This document shows positions 34,217 through 58,905 of a stretch of DNA of 64,000 bases, in pieces. Made by a program: the position numbers and the translations under genes. This DNA is from Whitmania pigra (lineage: Eukaryota > Annelida > Clitellata > Hirudinida > Haemopidae). A model generated the notes under the pieces. It was not told the origin of the DNA and ran no database searches. It saw only the letters and a list, made by a program, of their open reading frames with translations. The stretch is taken from positions 2,998,001 to 3,062,000 of the forward strand of contig JAJTWR010000231.1 in assembly GCA_021613335.1 (NCBI GenBank), written 5' to 3'. Positions within the stretch are counted from its first letter, which is position 1. Each line of letters begins with the position of its first letter.

Positions 34217-37200
34217 ATGAGTTTCAGCAGCGATGAAGTGAATTATCTTGTGTATCGATATCTATTGGAGTCAGGTAGGCTCAACAAATTGAAATGGCTT
34301 CAATAATATATTATAAAGAAATTGTATATAAATACTACGAACTTTTGTTTTTGCTTTTCAAAATCCTGTCCTATCATGTCACAACTTATTTTTTTTTAAG
34401 ATGTTTTTTTATAGGAAAATAAGTTTTTTAGACTCGATTGTTTAGGCAATATTATTGTTAATTTATTACATAATTGTAATAGTTAATTGTATTAAAGTTG
34501 TAACATAGTAATTATTTATAGCATTTCAATAATCTCATTGCATTAAAGGCTTTTCTCATGCTGCATACACTTTTGGAGTTGAGAGCCACATCAGTCACTC
34601 CAACATCAATGGCTCTATAGTTCCACCTGCTGCTTTGCTCAATATCATTCAGAAAGGTCTTCAATACACAGAGGCAGAAATCAGTATTGCTGAGGTTGCC
34701 ATCATTTAATGAAATATTTGCTAATAGCATTCAACCTTAATATTAATGACTATCATTTTTTTATTGTTAGTAATGACAATGGATTCTTTTGTCATAATTT
34801 AAATGATTATTTTTTCTGTAAATATGAAAGCAATAGGCATGATTTGTAGGTATGAGCTAAAAAGCTTATTTTATTGTAATTAACTCAAAATTTGGAACTT
34901 TTCTCAAGAAAGTTATTTTGTTCTTAAGATTGGGTTTATTTTTTCCATATATGTAAAACAATAAATAATTTGTTTCTGAAATGTCAGTCGTTAAGAAGCT
35001 TGACCTTAACTCAGAATTTGCATTTTCACAGATTTTCTTGTAACATTTAGATCATTACTGGTTGATTTTAGGATGGCACTGAACGGCAGATAGAAACACT
35101 TTCGCTGATCGATGCTGTCCTTCCAGAAGTGATTGAGCAGAGGAAGCAGATGGCAGCTAAGGGCCAAAATCAGGTCAAGACTGAATCAACAGGAGGGGCA
35201 GAGGAAAGTGAGGGATTTCTGGTTCTCTGACATTATTTTAAGAATTTGGTTTTTATTATACAAAAACTGTGAGGTTGATAGATTTATATAATTTTTGACT
35301 GTTTGAGACCAATTGTTATTGACTGAGAGTTTATAGTGAATGAACCTGGTTCACTTGTTAGATGAATTAGTTGGAGCTCTTTTCCTACTAAAAAAATATT
35401 TTTGTTTGAATTGGCGTGCAACATCTAGTCGCTTATGACACGACGCTGCAATTCAGAATCCGGTGTCATCCTGCAGTAACGGAAACAGTTATTTGAAATA
35501 TTAAGTGGTGATTATTTGTTTAAAATAGGCACCAAACAAGAACCAATGGACATCGACTCTGGCATTGAGATTCCATCCAGTAAGGTGGCAGTCTTGAAAG
35601 GACACGAGTCAGAAGTTTTCATTTGTGCTTGGAATCCAATCAACGACCTTCTTGCTTCAGGGTATCCCACTGATTGATTAGTTGCTAATTCAGTCTTCTC
35701 TAATGAGTATATGTTTGCATTATTATCAAATGTTAATATTGTTATTAATAACTAACGATTATTTATTGGATCTAGATCTTAAAATGAATCAAAACATCTT
35801 TAAAAGAATTTTAACTTATTCTTAATATTTTCTAGGTCCGGTGATTCAACTGCTAGAATTTGGAACATGAACGATCCTCTATCTCACAACACGGTCACGT
35901 CCTTGGCAAATGGTAATACTTCCTCTGGTCCTGGCACGGGCTCAACCAATGCCATCACGGCCTCCTCAGCCGTTGCCAATCAGCTGGTGCTCAGACACTG
36001 CATTCAGAAGGGTGGCACGGAAGTGCCGAGCAATAAAGATGTCACTTCTCTAGATTGGAATGTAATTGAATTGCTTATCGAATTATCAACCTTTTTAATG
36101 TATTAGAGTTATTAATTAATATTATTAATAAGAGAATTTTATATTCTTGTAAATTTCATAACCCTGGTTTGCCATAATAAATTTACATTTCTGCTCTGAT
36201 GAATGTTTAATCTATTATTTTACTTTTCTAGTGTGATGGATCACTCTTGGCAACTGGGTCATATGATGGTTATGCGAGAATATGGGGTACTGATGGTGAG
36301 CATTTTATAACTGTTATTATTAACATGCCACCATGAAATCCAGAAAGCTGGATTCTACTATACTTTTTCTGTTGCAGGTAGGTTGGTCAGTACTCTGGGT
36401 CAACATAAAGGGCCCATATTTGCCCTCAAGTGGAACAAAAAAGGAAATTACATACTTAGTGCTGGAGTTGATAAGGTAATGTTTCTCTTGGACCAATTGC
36501 TGAGCATTATTTTGTGTGATTATTATTAAATTATTAAAATGTTATATTTAGACATGTAGTATTACTAATCCTTACCAGTCCTTTTCAAATTGAATGTAAG
36601 GTGTATTATTTGTAAAGGGGTTTTGTGTTATTATAGACGACAATTATATGGGACTCTAGTTCTGGTCGATGCACCCAACAGTTTGCATTCCACAATGGTT
36701 AGTTATTTTAAGAACTGTTTATCAAAACATTTAAATGTGCAGGCAATACAATTCATTGAGTGTCATTTTTGATGCTATTCATGATCCTAAGAAAAGATGC
36801 TTGTCTTCGTCAGCACCGGCCCTTGATGTTGACTGGCAGAACAACCAGACCTTTGCCTCCTGTTCCACCGACCAGTGCATTCACGTTTGCAAACTGGGAT
36901 CTGACAAGCCTATCAAGACTTTCCAGGGTCATACGGTAGGATGACCTGTTTTCAACTACAATTTTTTCGGCTACCATGTTCATTTTTATTTTTCTTATTT
37001 CTCACTGAATCATCTAATTATGCTTTAAAATGGCATTTCAAACTTTGTTAAATTTCATCCTATGTGGTACTGTGTAGGCAAAGATAAAATATCCACTGAT
37101 TATTGTGTGGTTTGGGCTTTAATATTCAATAGTTGCTTTTTGGAATAGAAGTTATTCAACTATTTTGTATAGTTTTGTATAGTTGAACTATTGATTTTGT

Positions 37201-38884
37201 TTTGGAGTGAAATTAAATAACCTATCTAAATTTTAGGAATGGGTTGGTTTTTGTTCTGTTGTTCTGCAATTGTGTTTGCAATGAATTGCAAGGGAAAGGG
37301 AGTGCTTATGAATGGTTAATAAAAGCACATCTGATGCTATGATGATCTATAAATGAACTATAATTTTCAGAAATATGTCTGCTTTCAAATTCAACATAAA
37401 AATACAGTTACTAATTATATTGGAGCAAAATTATATGAGTTAATTTTTTTGTAGAACGAAGTAAATGCCATAAAATGGGATCCACAAGGGAATTTACTTG
37501 CTTCGTGCTCTGATGACATGACTCTCAAGGTACTGTGAGACAAGAGTTTTATTTTAACACTTTATAGGAAAATACGATTTTACCTGACATATTTAAAATA
37601 TATTTTTTAATAAATAACTGCCAATATTTTGAGCTCTTATGCATCTGAGAAGTAATTTAGGCATTGCAAGTAAACATGGTACCAGTTTAAAAGACCCCAT
37701 ACTATTCTAGTTTTTGTGAATTTCTTGTTATAACAAAGTATTGATGGCTTCTCAGTAATATTCCAGTGATGCTTGAAACCACACCAAAGCAAAGGTCTTG
37801 ACTTTTCAGCTTCTGAATTCCAGGAACTGAAAATTTTAGTATAAATAATGATGCCAAAATGATCATTTTCTTGGTGACAGATATGGAATCTGAAGCAGGA
37901 CACATGGGTGCATGATCTTCAGGCCCATAGCAAAGAGATATATACTATTAAGTGGAGTCCCACAGGGGCGGGTACCAAGAACCCAAATGCTAACCTCATA
38001 CTTGCAAGGTGAAAGTGAATAATAATTTTCTATATCTCTGGCTTGCCTTTGTTATTGTATTTTAAATGTCTTGCTAGTATTTTGTCCGTAAACTGCTCAC
38101 TGCTCCTTTTCAGTGCCTCCTTTGACTCTACGGTCATTTTATGGGACGTAGAAAGGGGAACTTGTATCCATAAACTTACTCGGCACTTGGAACCCGTGTA
38201 CAGCGTAGCCTTTAGTCCAGATGCAAAGTATATTGCCAGTGGCTCGTTCGACAAGTGTGTTCACATCTGGAGCGTTCAGGTTGTAACAATTCATTGCCAC
38301 ATCTGATGCATGACGTGGAAGATGTCGTTTTACTATTTTAATATTTTGGGAAATTCTTGGAATCATAGACGTAAGAGCTAATAAATGACACCCAATTTAT
38401 AAAATTATTTAATAACTGTTACTGATGTGCATTTATTTAAATTCTTATATATATGTATATATATATATATATTGGACAGACGGGTGCCCTTGTGCACACT
38501 TACAGAGGCACAGGTGGTATTTTTGAGGTCTGCTGGAATCATCGAGGTGACAAAGTTGGAGCTTCTGCATCTGATGGATCGGTTGGTAGACGAGATCCTT
38601 GTAATTGCAATCACTTAATTGATTATTGGATGTTTTTGTTATTTAACATTTCATTTAAATTGTATTTGATTTAAATTATGTCATCATTTATGACTTATTC
38701 TTGCACTTTTTACAACTAGGAACAATGGGGCATAGTTGAGGGTTAGAAATATAGAAAAGTAGCATGACATATAAAGTCCTTTTAAGCATTGTAAACTTAA
38801 TTAACAATTATTTCTTAGTTTATTTATAAAATTGAGTTTAACAATTTTTTGTTCCAGGTATTTGTTCTGGATTTGAGGAAGTGA
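34217..38884 (+). CDS. TBL1XR1: TBL1/TBLR1-type WD-repeat subunit of the NCoR/SMRT corepressor
   Basis: Nuclear scaffold that exchanges corepressors for coactivators and binds the NCoR/SMRT-HDAC3 complex. Exons: 34217-34274, 34549-34694, 35072-35207, 35529-35661, 35836-36061, 36232-36295, 36378-36475, 36637-36697, 36814-36935, 37455-37529, 37881-38008, 38114-38279, 38480-38581, 38858-38884. The frame gives 513 residues, the usual size. Seen: an N-terminal LisH ([20 protein letters not shown]), an F-box-like segment, a Gly/Ser/Thr linker in exon 5, then eight WD repeats ([82 protein letters not shown]) and the end VFVLDLRK. All WD-repeat exons keep phase. It is probably the single orthologue of vertebrate TBL1X, TBL1Y and TBL1XR1. 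Confidence 0.95.
37288..37370 (+). repeat. 3' end of a SINE in a TBL1 intron
   Basis: Similar to the 3' half of the SINEs at 5152 and 26052: GCAAGGGAAAGGGAGTGCTT, then AATGGTTAATAAAAGCAC and CTATAAATGAACTATAATT. The head is missing. A shorter tail of the same kind (GGCGCCATATAAATGAAC) lies at about 39560. Confidence 0.6.
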
Positions 38885-39837
38885 GATGCATGCACCATAT
38901 GGACTTTAAATAACTTGTCATCTCTGAAATGAAAAATGTGCTCCATCATGATGTTAAAATTGATCTGCTGCATATGATTGTCGTGAACCTCGTTTCAGAT
39001 TTCTTTCTCTTTTCTTACATTTGATCGTTTATTGCAGCATAAAAATTATGTTTAAATTAATCTTATGTTTTGAAATGTATGGAGAGACAGGGTCGGCAGA
39101 CCCCACAAGACGAGGGTGTAGCCGGTGCAGACTGGGCTTAGAAAAGTTTAGGGGCCCATATTGAAGTGGGCAATTACGCATGAAATTTTTATTATTAATG
39201 CATACTGACCCCTATTGACTTCTGCGACAAAGTCTTTCAAGCTAGTAATGCGACTTTAGTTGTAATTATAGAAAGCTTGTTTGCACAACTATTGGCTTTG
39301 CAAAACAGTTGGGAAGCAATGTGGCATGAAGCTGAGCTTGTTGCATCTAGCCTACATTAAAATTGTTTAGAAACAGTAGTACCATTGCCAGAAAAAAGAT
39401 TCCATGGTGAGGATATACCTGGTGAAAATGTGAATAAAATGAGTGAAGCCCACTTCTATAAGCACATTTTATGTAGTATTGGATAATGCTATCGTTGGAC
39501 TTCCAATTCGTTTCAGTGTAGCAAAACAGATTTCTGACACATTCAGAAATTATATGGCTTAAGGCGCCATATAAATGAACTATTACTTGTTGTTTGCTTT
39601 CTTTGGAACTACCAAAAGTTGTCAGAAGGGGGAAATGATGCGCAAAGCAGATAAACGGACGTTAATATATCTACCTCGGTGACACTATGCGTTACCCTTT
39701 CCGAACCCTTGAAATGGCTCAGTAGAGATTGCCAAGGAAGGTCAAAATCGTTTTAGTTATAGAAAGGACTTAAATAACTCGTCGCGTCGTCAGGGTCAGC
39801 TGTCAGTTTACCATTTTGTGCGCGGCACAGAGTTTAG
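38885..39837 (+). other. TBL1-ATP2C1 intergenic region with transposon-like relic
   Basis: TBL1 3' UTR, then GC-richer repeat-like sequence (39085-39190). At 39290-39530 there is a broken plus-strand frame (WEAMWHEAELVASSLH ... PLPEKRFHGED ... MSEAHFYKHILC) whose spacing resembles the middle of hAT/ZMYM-type transposases. This is a weak resemblance from memory. A SINE-like tail follows at 39560-39585. Confidence 0.35.
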
Positions 39838-50402
<10,565 letters not shown>

Positions 50403-52122
50403 TATTTAGGAATCTTTCTGTTCCAAAATTTCAAAAGATTTCTTTATAATAGGTCCTAATAGGAATGGCAGTCTTTGGATTTTCTTGATGTTCATGTCTT
50501 TTTGTACTGGTCTTACTCTTGGGATGTTGAAACTAGGTGCAGTGTCTGGCAAATTATTGAATTGTAAAAATTAACTTATTTCTATTTTGATTTGACATGT
50601 CATTTATATGTGGGAAAGCACTATTTTGAAAATTGAATGACTGAGCAGATAACTGACGAGTTTTCGCGATTCCAATTTATTGGTTCCAAACCGATGTTTT
50701 TCCGATTCACTGTTGGAGTCATAAAACGAACTTTATTTATCGATCTTTTGCCTCTGGCCTTTTTGTAAAGCTCTTACCTCATAAACCTCAAAAGTAATGT
50801 TGATGTGTTTTTTGATTTAGGGGTGAAAAGGCAACCAGACTCATAATTTTTATATAGTGATAAATGACATCAGATAATTATGATGAGAAGAGCAAAATGA
50901 TGTAGAAAAATTAATTAAGTGATAAACAGCGTCACGAATTTTTATAATTTCTATGGATATGTGCAAAATCGTCGTCACGAGGACAAAAGACGTTTTGCAC
51001 GACCGACGGTTCCAGGTCAAGGTGGACATAAGCATCTCCGTGAAGCACGTTTCAAAATGAGAGAAATCATGGGGGTATTTTCCACTCAAAACATTCTTAA
51101 TGTGGTCTTAATTAAGATCTCAGAATTCATCACTACTTCAAGTAATAAGTTGTGCTTCAGTCTCTCTGAATTTATGTCATCGTCACGAATGCGCACGTGA
51201 AGGAATTTTGCCTCAAGTTTCTCATCGCATTGGGCATTCTGGATATATATTACATATTTCTACTTGTGAATAGATTTTAAGCTATTCAGACAGTTTTCTG
51301 TCATTGCTTACAAGTAATTGCTTATAATAATATAAGTGTTGATTTAACAGTGATTAATTATTTTGAGGGCTGGAAACATAAAGGGAAAGTTCAGTTATCT
51401 ACAAAAATAGCCTCAGAGAATAACTGAGGTGATTGAACATTAACTCATTTGATTAGTCTCTCGAAGTGCTACCAAAAAAGGTCGCTAAAATTATGCAGAG
51501 CAATTAAAATGAACTTAAATATAATAAATTGCCTAGTAAGACTATAGAAGACATCAAATTATTCTGAGATCTAGCAACAGCAGCAGAAACAATGACAACG
51601 ACATATTTCTCCAGTACCAACTGGGAGTTCCCGGATGACAAGAAGAAAGAAAAATTAAATGGGGAAGTCTTCTTAGTCCACGCCTGAATGCATCTGCGTG
51701 CATCGGCGTCACTGCTGCTTGGCCTTGCTGAGCTGCAATAATGGCGGCGTGTTGATGCATTGAGCAGTTGCTGCAGTTGATCACGACACAATTGCATGCC
51801 AAGGAGCTTCATATGTTTCGCGCTACAGAAGACAGCATAAATATCATGCTCATCATTTTTAGAGAGTAAACCAGTGGAACTAGCAACACTATCGCTAAAC
51901 AGATGCTGAATTTGAAATTATGTCTTCATTGCTGCGGTCTAAGTCGTCTGCTTGCATTTGCTGTAACAGGTGGTCTCGTCATAGCGAAGATGTAAACAAG
52001 TTCGGACTAACCAGCTTGCACATTAATTTATAAACTTAATTTATAAAAACAATAACAATTTTAAAAGATTTTCTAAAGCTTGTAACTAAATTCAACAACT
52101 GGACTTTATTAATTATTCTGCT
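50403..52122 (+). other. Intergenic region between ATP2C1 and the unknown large gene
   Basis: No gene recognised. Open frames of 70-100 codons around 50919-51200 and 51504-51812 show no family resemblance, and I do not call them. The stretch just before 52123 should contain the next gene's 5' UTR. Confidence 0.4.
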
Positions 52123-55100
52123 ATGGAAGAGGTAAGTCAAATACAAGACGACGCTGTCAGCAGTAACGACTTGAATTCTAGCAACCTTCTCAACAATCTG
52201 GCCCACTGGGATGTCGGCAACATGGCTTCAAATGCTTTTAGTGAAATCTACACTCAGGAAGGAGACGATGATGATGTTCTTCCATTTGAAGCGCTGTTGG
52301 ATACCAAGTCCAACGATGCTACAAACAATCACATAGAAACTCCATGGATAGATGGCTCATCATCCAGTTGCGACAACATCGGTACTTCGCTAGCATGCGT
52401 GGAAAGAGACGATTTCCAGGTATTACAAAGTCTGGGAGTGGTGGAAACCAGTAGCAGTTCTAAATACATCTTGGGAGCAAACAATCAATTGAGCTTATCC
52501 CTATCAACGTCTGTAAATGAATCGTCTCTCTTATCAGAAAACACAGAATTTCCATCTAAAGTTCAATCAGAAGTAAATTCCAATGCACACTTAATATTCT
52601 TGAACTCTCCCAGAACCACGAGGCAAATCGACCAAACATCTCAGTTCAACGTCACAGTTTCGAGAACCACATTCGAGAATTGTGTTAAAAATATCAAAAA
52701 CAACTTCATTAATGATAACTTCGGTCAAAGCAGCTCGAAGCAAGGATCGCTGTTTGATTTGGAAGTGGAAGGTGCGGACATCATCCAAAAATCTTTTGAG
52801 ACCAGTGGCAGAGCTTCTGGTAACCTGTCGGTTGGAGACGCAATGTGCATGGATGGACCATCGGATGTGTTCGGAGCTGATGAAAGTTCCAATAGCTTCT
52901 TGGATGGAAGCAACCATTCGACTGCTGAGTCGACCAGTTTACAAACTCAATATGGCAACCAGGCGAGCCAGATATTTCAGATTATCATTCTTTGCAATTA
53001 AACTATTTTTTTCCTTTCTCAAAGTTTTACATCACCCTTTCATTTAGGTTGCCAGGAATTAATGTATTTAAATGAATTTATGAATTTCAATTAGGCTAGT
53101 TTACAAATTCAAAAACATTACAATGCTGTGAATCAGCTTATCCTTTGTTATTTGGAATTGTTTTTGCCAGCAACCTATGCTGTATATTCTGATTATATAA
53201 TATATTTACTAACATAGGCTTACCCATAAGGGAACTAGGGGCATTTCCCGCCTGCCCCTGTTAGCCTTTGATAGTTTTCTAAATAATAATTCATAAATAA
53301 TTTATTGATCATAACACAGCTTCAGCAAATTATGTGACATCAACATTCAAAATCGGTCGATATTATAAGTTTCGACAACTAATTAAAGTGTCTGTTTCCA
53401 TTATGTGTCTTTAGTGTGAAATTTTGTTTGTTGCTATTCCACCTTTTCTGTACTTTACTGTAGTAATGTTCAAATGTTCATGTACACATAAAAAGATATT
53501 TTCTTCCCCCCCATTACCTCGACCAATTTTAAAATCCTAGCAATGCCAGTGATTATAAGCATCTATTAGGGCCTACACAAAAACTAAAAATATAACCTAA
53601 AATCATCAAATCAGAACAGCGGAAATATTTAAAGTGAGAACAAATTAACCGGGTGAGAATTTTAAATTGAACTCTTGGTTCCAGTTGATTTATGCTGATT
53701 TGAGTGGCGCAGCTTCAAAGGACTCCAGTTTCCAGAACAACAGTGCACTGTTTCTCAACTCCCTTCACCTCCCACGTCAGCAACATATTGTAATATCATC
53801 AGAAGGTCAGCAGAAAATAATACTTCAGAACCAACCCAAACCTCATCTTCTAAAACAACTTGCTCAACAGCCCTCTGCATCAATAAACCAGCATTTCATC
53901 CTGCATCAAACTCCAAATCAAGTGGTGTCCCCACAACTGCATACCGTATTCCAGCAGCTCAAAATGCCACAACAAATCATCAGAACAACTTTCAACAAGA
54001 ATCAACTTGAAAACACAAGCAATTTACTGTCGGGTCATATTGCGCTGAACAAACTTTCAGTCGAAGATCAACAAGGATCGAACCTGATAATGGCAAATAT
54101 TAAATCCACGAAACCTCCCCGAAACAGGAACCAAGTCAATCGGTCGGGGAGGACTGATGTCACGGTCGGAGGGAAGCCAAATACGACAGGTCCAACAAAT
54201 GAAAAAGATTCCCAAGAATTGGAACGAGTCATGAACATCTTGAAGCACTACAAACAACAAATAGCCAGCAACGACCAGGAGTCTCAATTCCTTCCATGCA
54301 AACGAAAACGAAGCAAACCTCCTGAAAGCATTTGCACCTCAGCAAGCGGCATTAACAACCTGTCCAAACTCGTTACTACTGCCGTCATTCCAAACCTCAA
54401 TTTATCATTCAATCTTTCCATCAAATCAAATGATTCCAAAAGTGACAATCTGACCAGCAATTCAGCGGTCAAGGCCAACTCAGATTTGGGATCGTTAATA
54501 GTCTCCAACCCCGAACAAATGAATATTTATGCAGTTTCAAATTCTGCCACAAAGATGCTCGCTACATCAGCCGTCCAAACAGTGAATTCTTTTGTCTCTA
54601 CTCAAGCCAATATTATTCCAGCGACCATGCCCCTCTTAACTTCTTCGTGTTCCCAAAATTTTCCTTTTCCCCTTCAGCTTCCGGTCTCCAATGCCTTAGG
54701 TCGAGCTCAATCTCTTTTGAATTCTCTTCAGAATAACACCCCCACAACTCTGCAGCTTTCATTCAAAAATTTAACAAAACTCGTTGGTTTATCAAGTGGC
54801 AATTCACCAACTTTCGACAAAATCCTTTCCAATGAAATCGTTCAAACGAAGGTCATAAAATCTTTGTCGTCCGGCACTGCCCATCAGAATAACTCTCAAA
54901 CTCAGTCATCTCAACAACAGATTCATAATGTTTCTCAAGCTCTCATAACATTACATCAATTGAATTCAAATCAGAAGCTTTCAAATTCTCAACAGATTTT
55001 CATAAATTCTCTCCTGCAGAAAAATTTACCTCAACTTTTGCATTTGTCCGTCAGACATAGTTCAACTACAGCCGCGCAATCTTCAGCGGTTCATTCAATT

Positions 55101-58100
55101 TCTCAGAATGTTGCTGATGTCAGTATCAATTCAGTGATATCTTCGCTTCCTTCTCCAGAGCAGCCCTCACTGTCGAACCGCGGCATCAACCAATTATTGG
55201 ATTCATTTAAAACTTCTAAAGTTTCGACACAGCCATCCACATCAAACTATATGGCATCCATCAACACTAACATTCAAATGAATTCAATTGCTCAAAGCTT
55301 AAAGAATGGCATTAATTATTCTGATGATTTGGAGGCAGCCATCGAGGACACACAAACAACAGTCGAGCTTCCGACTGTTGATTCCATCAATTCTTCTGTG
55401 GCATATTCTCATAACAACACACAGTCTGGGGATGCAAAGTTGAATGCTGTGCTTAACTTGCCTTGTAACAAAGTTAAGTTGGAATTGAACAAAAAGCTCA
55501 AGGCTTCTCCGTTAAGTAGAGTGTCGACAATTATTGCTTCTACTTCCCCTCCAATACCTGTTAAAAACGTTCAGCCACTGGATCGCAGACAGGGCTCATC
55601 AGCTCCTTACAACAAAATGTACGCTGACAACAACTTAAGTCTAGAAATGTGGCCCAACAAAATTGATGAAGGTTATTGTTGTTTTTTTTTTATGAAGAGA
55701 ATGTTTTTTTTCTAATAATATCAGTTATACTCCAGATGTTGAAACAAGCGATATCATTTCGTCGGTTTTCGGTGGCTGTAAATCGCTTGACGGAGTAAAG
55801 GACTTCTTGAAAAAGAGGTTTGCATAGTGACCTTTCATGACATTTGATTTGAAATGGATGTATATACTAATAAAAGTAAATTTCTGTAGCTTCAAAGTAG
55901 AAGAAAGTGCTATCCGAATTGAAAAATTAAAAAAGGCAGAAAGTAAAAATGATGCAAATTCGTGGGATCCCACTCCTAAATCGGTAGTAAATCTTTTCAG
56001 AAGATAGGACAATGATGATTTTGGTAATAAAAACTTTCTTCAGATTCTCAAAAGAATTGGCCCGGAGGAGAAAATTTTATGCTTGGTTGCAGCTGACGAG
56101 GCTTCTGATGACGAAGAACTATCGATCATAGGACTGGTTTTGTGGGAAGGGGTCGAAGAACAATTGGTTAACACTGCTTTTGACTGTCTGTTTACGCTCT
56201 TCCAAGTGGAAACCGATAAGAAAAGAAAATCAAGAAGCGACAAAAATTCCAAGTATGGCCATTTTTTTCACCAGGTTGGGCATTCTGAGAAAGCAATAGT
56301 GAATTTGTAAAACAAAAAAAGATTATAAAAGGGTAAAATCACGAGACTCGCATTAAAAAGAATTCACCTAAAATTGATATTAATTAATTGTAAATGTCCA
56401 GCAACTGCAATGCCGTTTGGAATCTGAATAATAAAGACCTGGTTAGCTTGAAGTTAACATCCCTCGAAATCATTCCAAAGCAACAGAGAGTGAAAGACGT
56501 AAGTTGTACCCATTTGGTACTGTGCAAGTTTAATTGGTATGCTGATAATTAAGTTTTTCTGAAGCATTGTGTAAATATATTTTTTAGGAAATGGGGAATC
56601 AACATGATCGCATAAATGATGCGTTATAATCATTAAATAACAATCAGGGATTTATTGTAATCATAATATTTGGGCAGGATTCTCATAATAAAGTTGATTT
56701 ACATCAAATGATCACATTTAACTTCAGAGTTGCGATGTAATACATCAATTGGCCAGTAAAGTATCGAAGACCCTTTCCCAACTTCTTGAAAACGTTTGTC
56801 AGGTATTTCAAATGGGGTCATCCAATTAAAGCATTGAAACTATGTTTAAAATCCTCGTTGTTTAGAAAAGTATGAAAAAAGAGATTTATTAAAATATCGC
56901 CACTTTCATTCCAAATCACTGAAAGTTGGACATCGTCTGTATGCAATGTTATTTCATAATTCATATGCAATTTAGAATGAGAACCTGTGGACTGAAGCAA
57001 CTCTCTTATCGAATAACAGTGAAGAGTTCGGTCCAAATACTGACGACCTAGTAGAAATCTTTTGTGTAAGAAATCTTGCAAGTAAATAAATTACATAATC
57101 AGCTTTAACATTCTTCATCTTGTTTCAGTATGTGCCTTTGAAATGTCGAACGACTGATGATGCAAAGTCCAGGAGGGACCTTGGGATCTGGAGGGTGTTT
57201 CCTGGATGCATTTTAAACAAAACGGACGAAGGCAAAGGTTTTTTGACCATTTAGATTAATTTCGAGTCTTCAGTGAAAACAGTCAAACGTCAAATAGTTT
57301 AGTTATAATTGCAATCGAAAGAATGGTGGCTGGATGCATAAATTAATTTGTTTAAATATCTTGTAAGAAAGGATTTTGTCACTTTCTAAAAAGTCTTTTA
57401 GGTAGCAATTACACTAACCATAACAATAAAGCTTATTAGGTTTTTAACTTTGAAAGAAGATAAAATCCGTCAATAATTCAACTTTCTAAAAGCTTGTTGC
57501 ACCGTTTTAATAAGCTAATACTAATCATTCAGAATCATCTCAGAAGAAAACCAGCAGCAATCGGAACAGATTTAAAGTAGAAGCTCAAGGCAGCACTTAT
57601 ACCGATCAAGAACATTTCACTTCAAAAGACGAGGCTACTTTGGCTTCGAGATTTGATGTTCAACCAAGGTCGCAGACTAACGAATCAAAAAAATTGAAAA
57701 ACCGAATTGAAGAAAAAGTTGATTTTGAAAACGACGATTTCTGGGCCGACAAAATTTCAGATTCGTCTACGAACAAAAAGAAGCGCAAATTGCAAGAGCC
57801 CGAGCCGACACTGAAATTAAAGATCAAAAAGATCAGTTCTGAAGATAGGAGTTCGATCGAAGCAGACGACACCGACCAAGGAACTGATGATGGCAAACCA
57901 GAAAGAGCGAAGCCCCAGCATTATTATTGTGTCAGACCTCGTCGCCAGAAATCTCAGCGTCAGATCGAACACGAACAATTACAGCAACAACAACGAATGA
58001 CTCGCAACTGTAACTCGAGAGGTCGTCAACGTCAGCAGAGGGCTGATGAGAACTCTGCCGTCGAAGGAAAAAGCAAAGGCCTTTCGAAGACTAAAGAAAC

Positions 58101-58905
58101 CAGTTCCAAAGTAGATCAGGATTGCAGGTCGCCCGATGATGAAGTGTCAAAAGTGTCAAACGCTGACACCCGAAATCGCTTGACAATGAAGCTCAGAGAT
58201 AAAATTAGTCCTAGGACAAGCTACGCTAGTGGCGTCTTTATGGCACTCACACAGGGCTCCATATACTTAGAAGTTCCAAAACAAAATTTTAATTCCACTT
58301 CTTTAACAAATTGTTCCACCAATCAGCTCTGCTTACGTCTCTGCCGGCGAAAAACATGCGCAAAAAACGAGAATCAAGAATCTAAATCATCTATTAACTC
58401 TCCAGTCCCAGATTTAACTGAACTTTCTGACCTCATCAAACAGGAAAATAGTAATTTAGGTTCCACTAGTGGCAGTCACTTTGCTATGAGCTTACATGAA
58501 GAAGAAACTTTAACAGAATCAAACACCACTGTGGCAACATCAACTTATTCCAAAGATAGTACTGCCACAACTGTTTCGGCAGCTCATGCAATTGATGACC
58601 TAGTGGAGTCTCAGGACATTTCATACTTCGGAGTGATCTCAAATCCCGCAACAACAATGTCCGACCTGACATCTAACAAATCAGAGGCTTCAGACTATCC
58701 TCATCAACCTATGACAACCCCTCTGACAGATTTCCTGCAATTGCCATGTGAAGGGTCGGTTGGTATGCCATTGCTTGATGTGAAGATCAAAACGTATACT
58801 GCAGCACCAGTAAACTGTGCCATCACTATGACAACAGATACACTAGTGACAAAGTGGATAAAACCAAAATTGGCCACAACAGGTCCTTATCCATGTTGGG
58901 ATTGA
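52123..58905 (+). CDS. Large Ser/Asn/Gln-rich protein of unknown function
   Basis: Not recognised. Exons with firm frame and splice signals: (second exon)-55671, 55736-55817, 55890-55983, 56044-56252, 56402-56498, 56728-56802, 57129-57237, 57533-58905. Exon 1 starts at the ATG at 52123. Joining 52123-52936 to 53713-55671 keeps frame and gives about 1,603 residues, but that first junction is tentative; an acceptor at 53684 is an alternative. The N-terminal two thirds are low-complexity, rich in Ser, Asn and Gln, with many Leu-Asn-Ser runs. The middle small exons look like the conserved folded part (DIISSVFGGCKSLDGVKDFL, LKRIGPEEKILCLVAADEAS, VLWEGVEEQLVNTAFDCLF). The C-terminal exon is charged, with KKKRKLQ and LKLKIKKI, then Gln-rich. 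Basic clusters suggest a nuclear protein, perhaps transcription or chromatin related; that is inference. Confidence 0.75.

Noticed and set aside
51504..51812. Overlapping minus-strand frames of 82 and 102 codons
   Set aside because: No family resemblance, no supporting splice or neighbour evidence, and two frames compete over the same bases.
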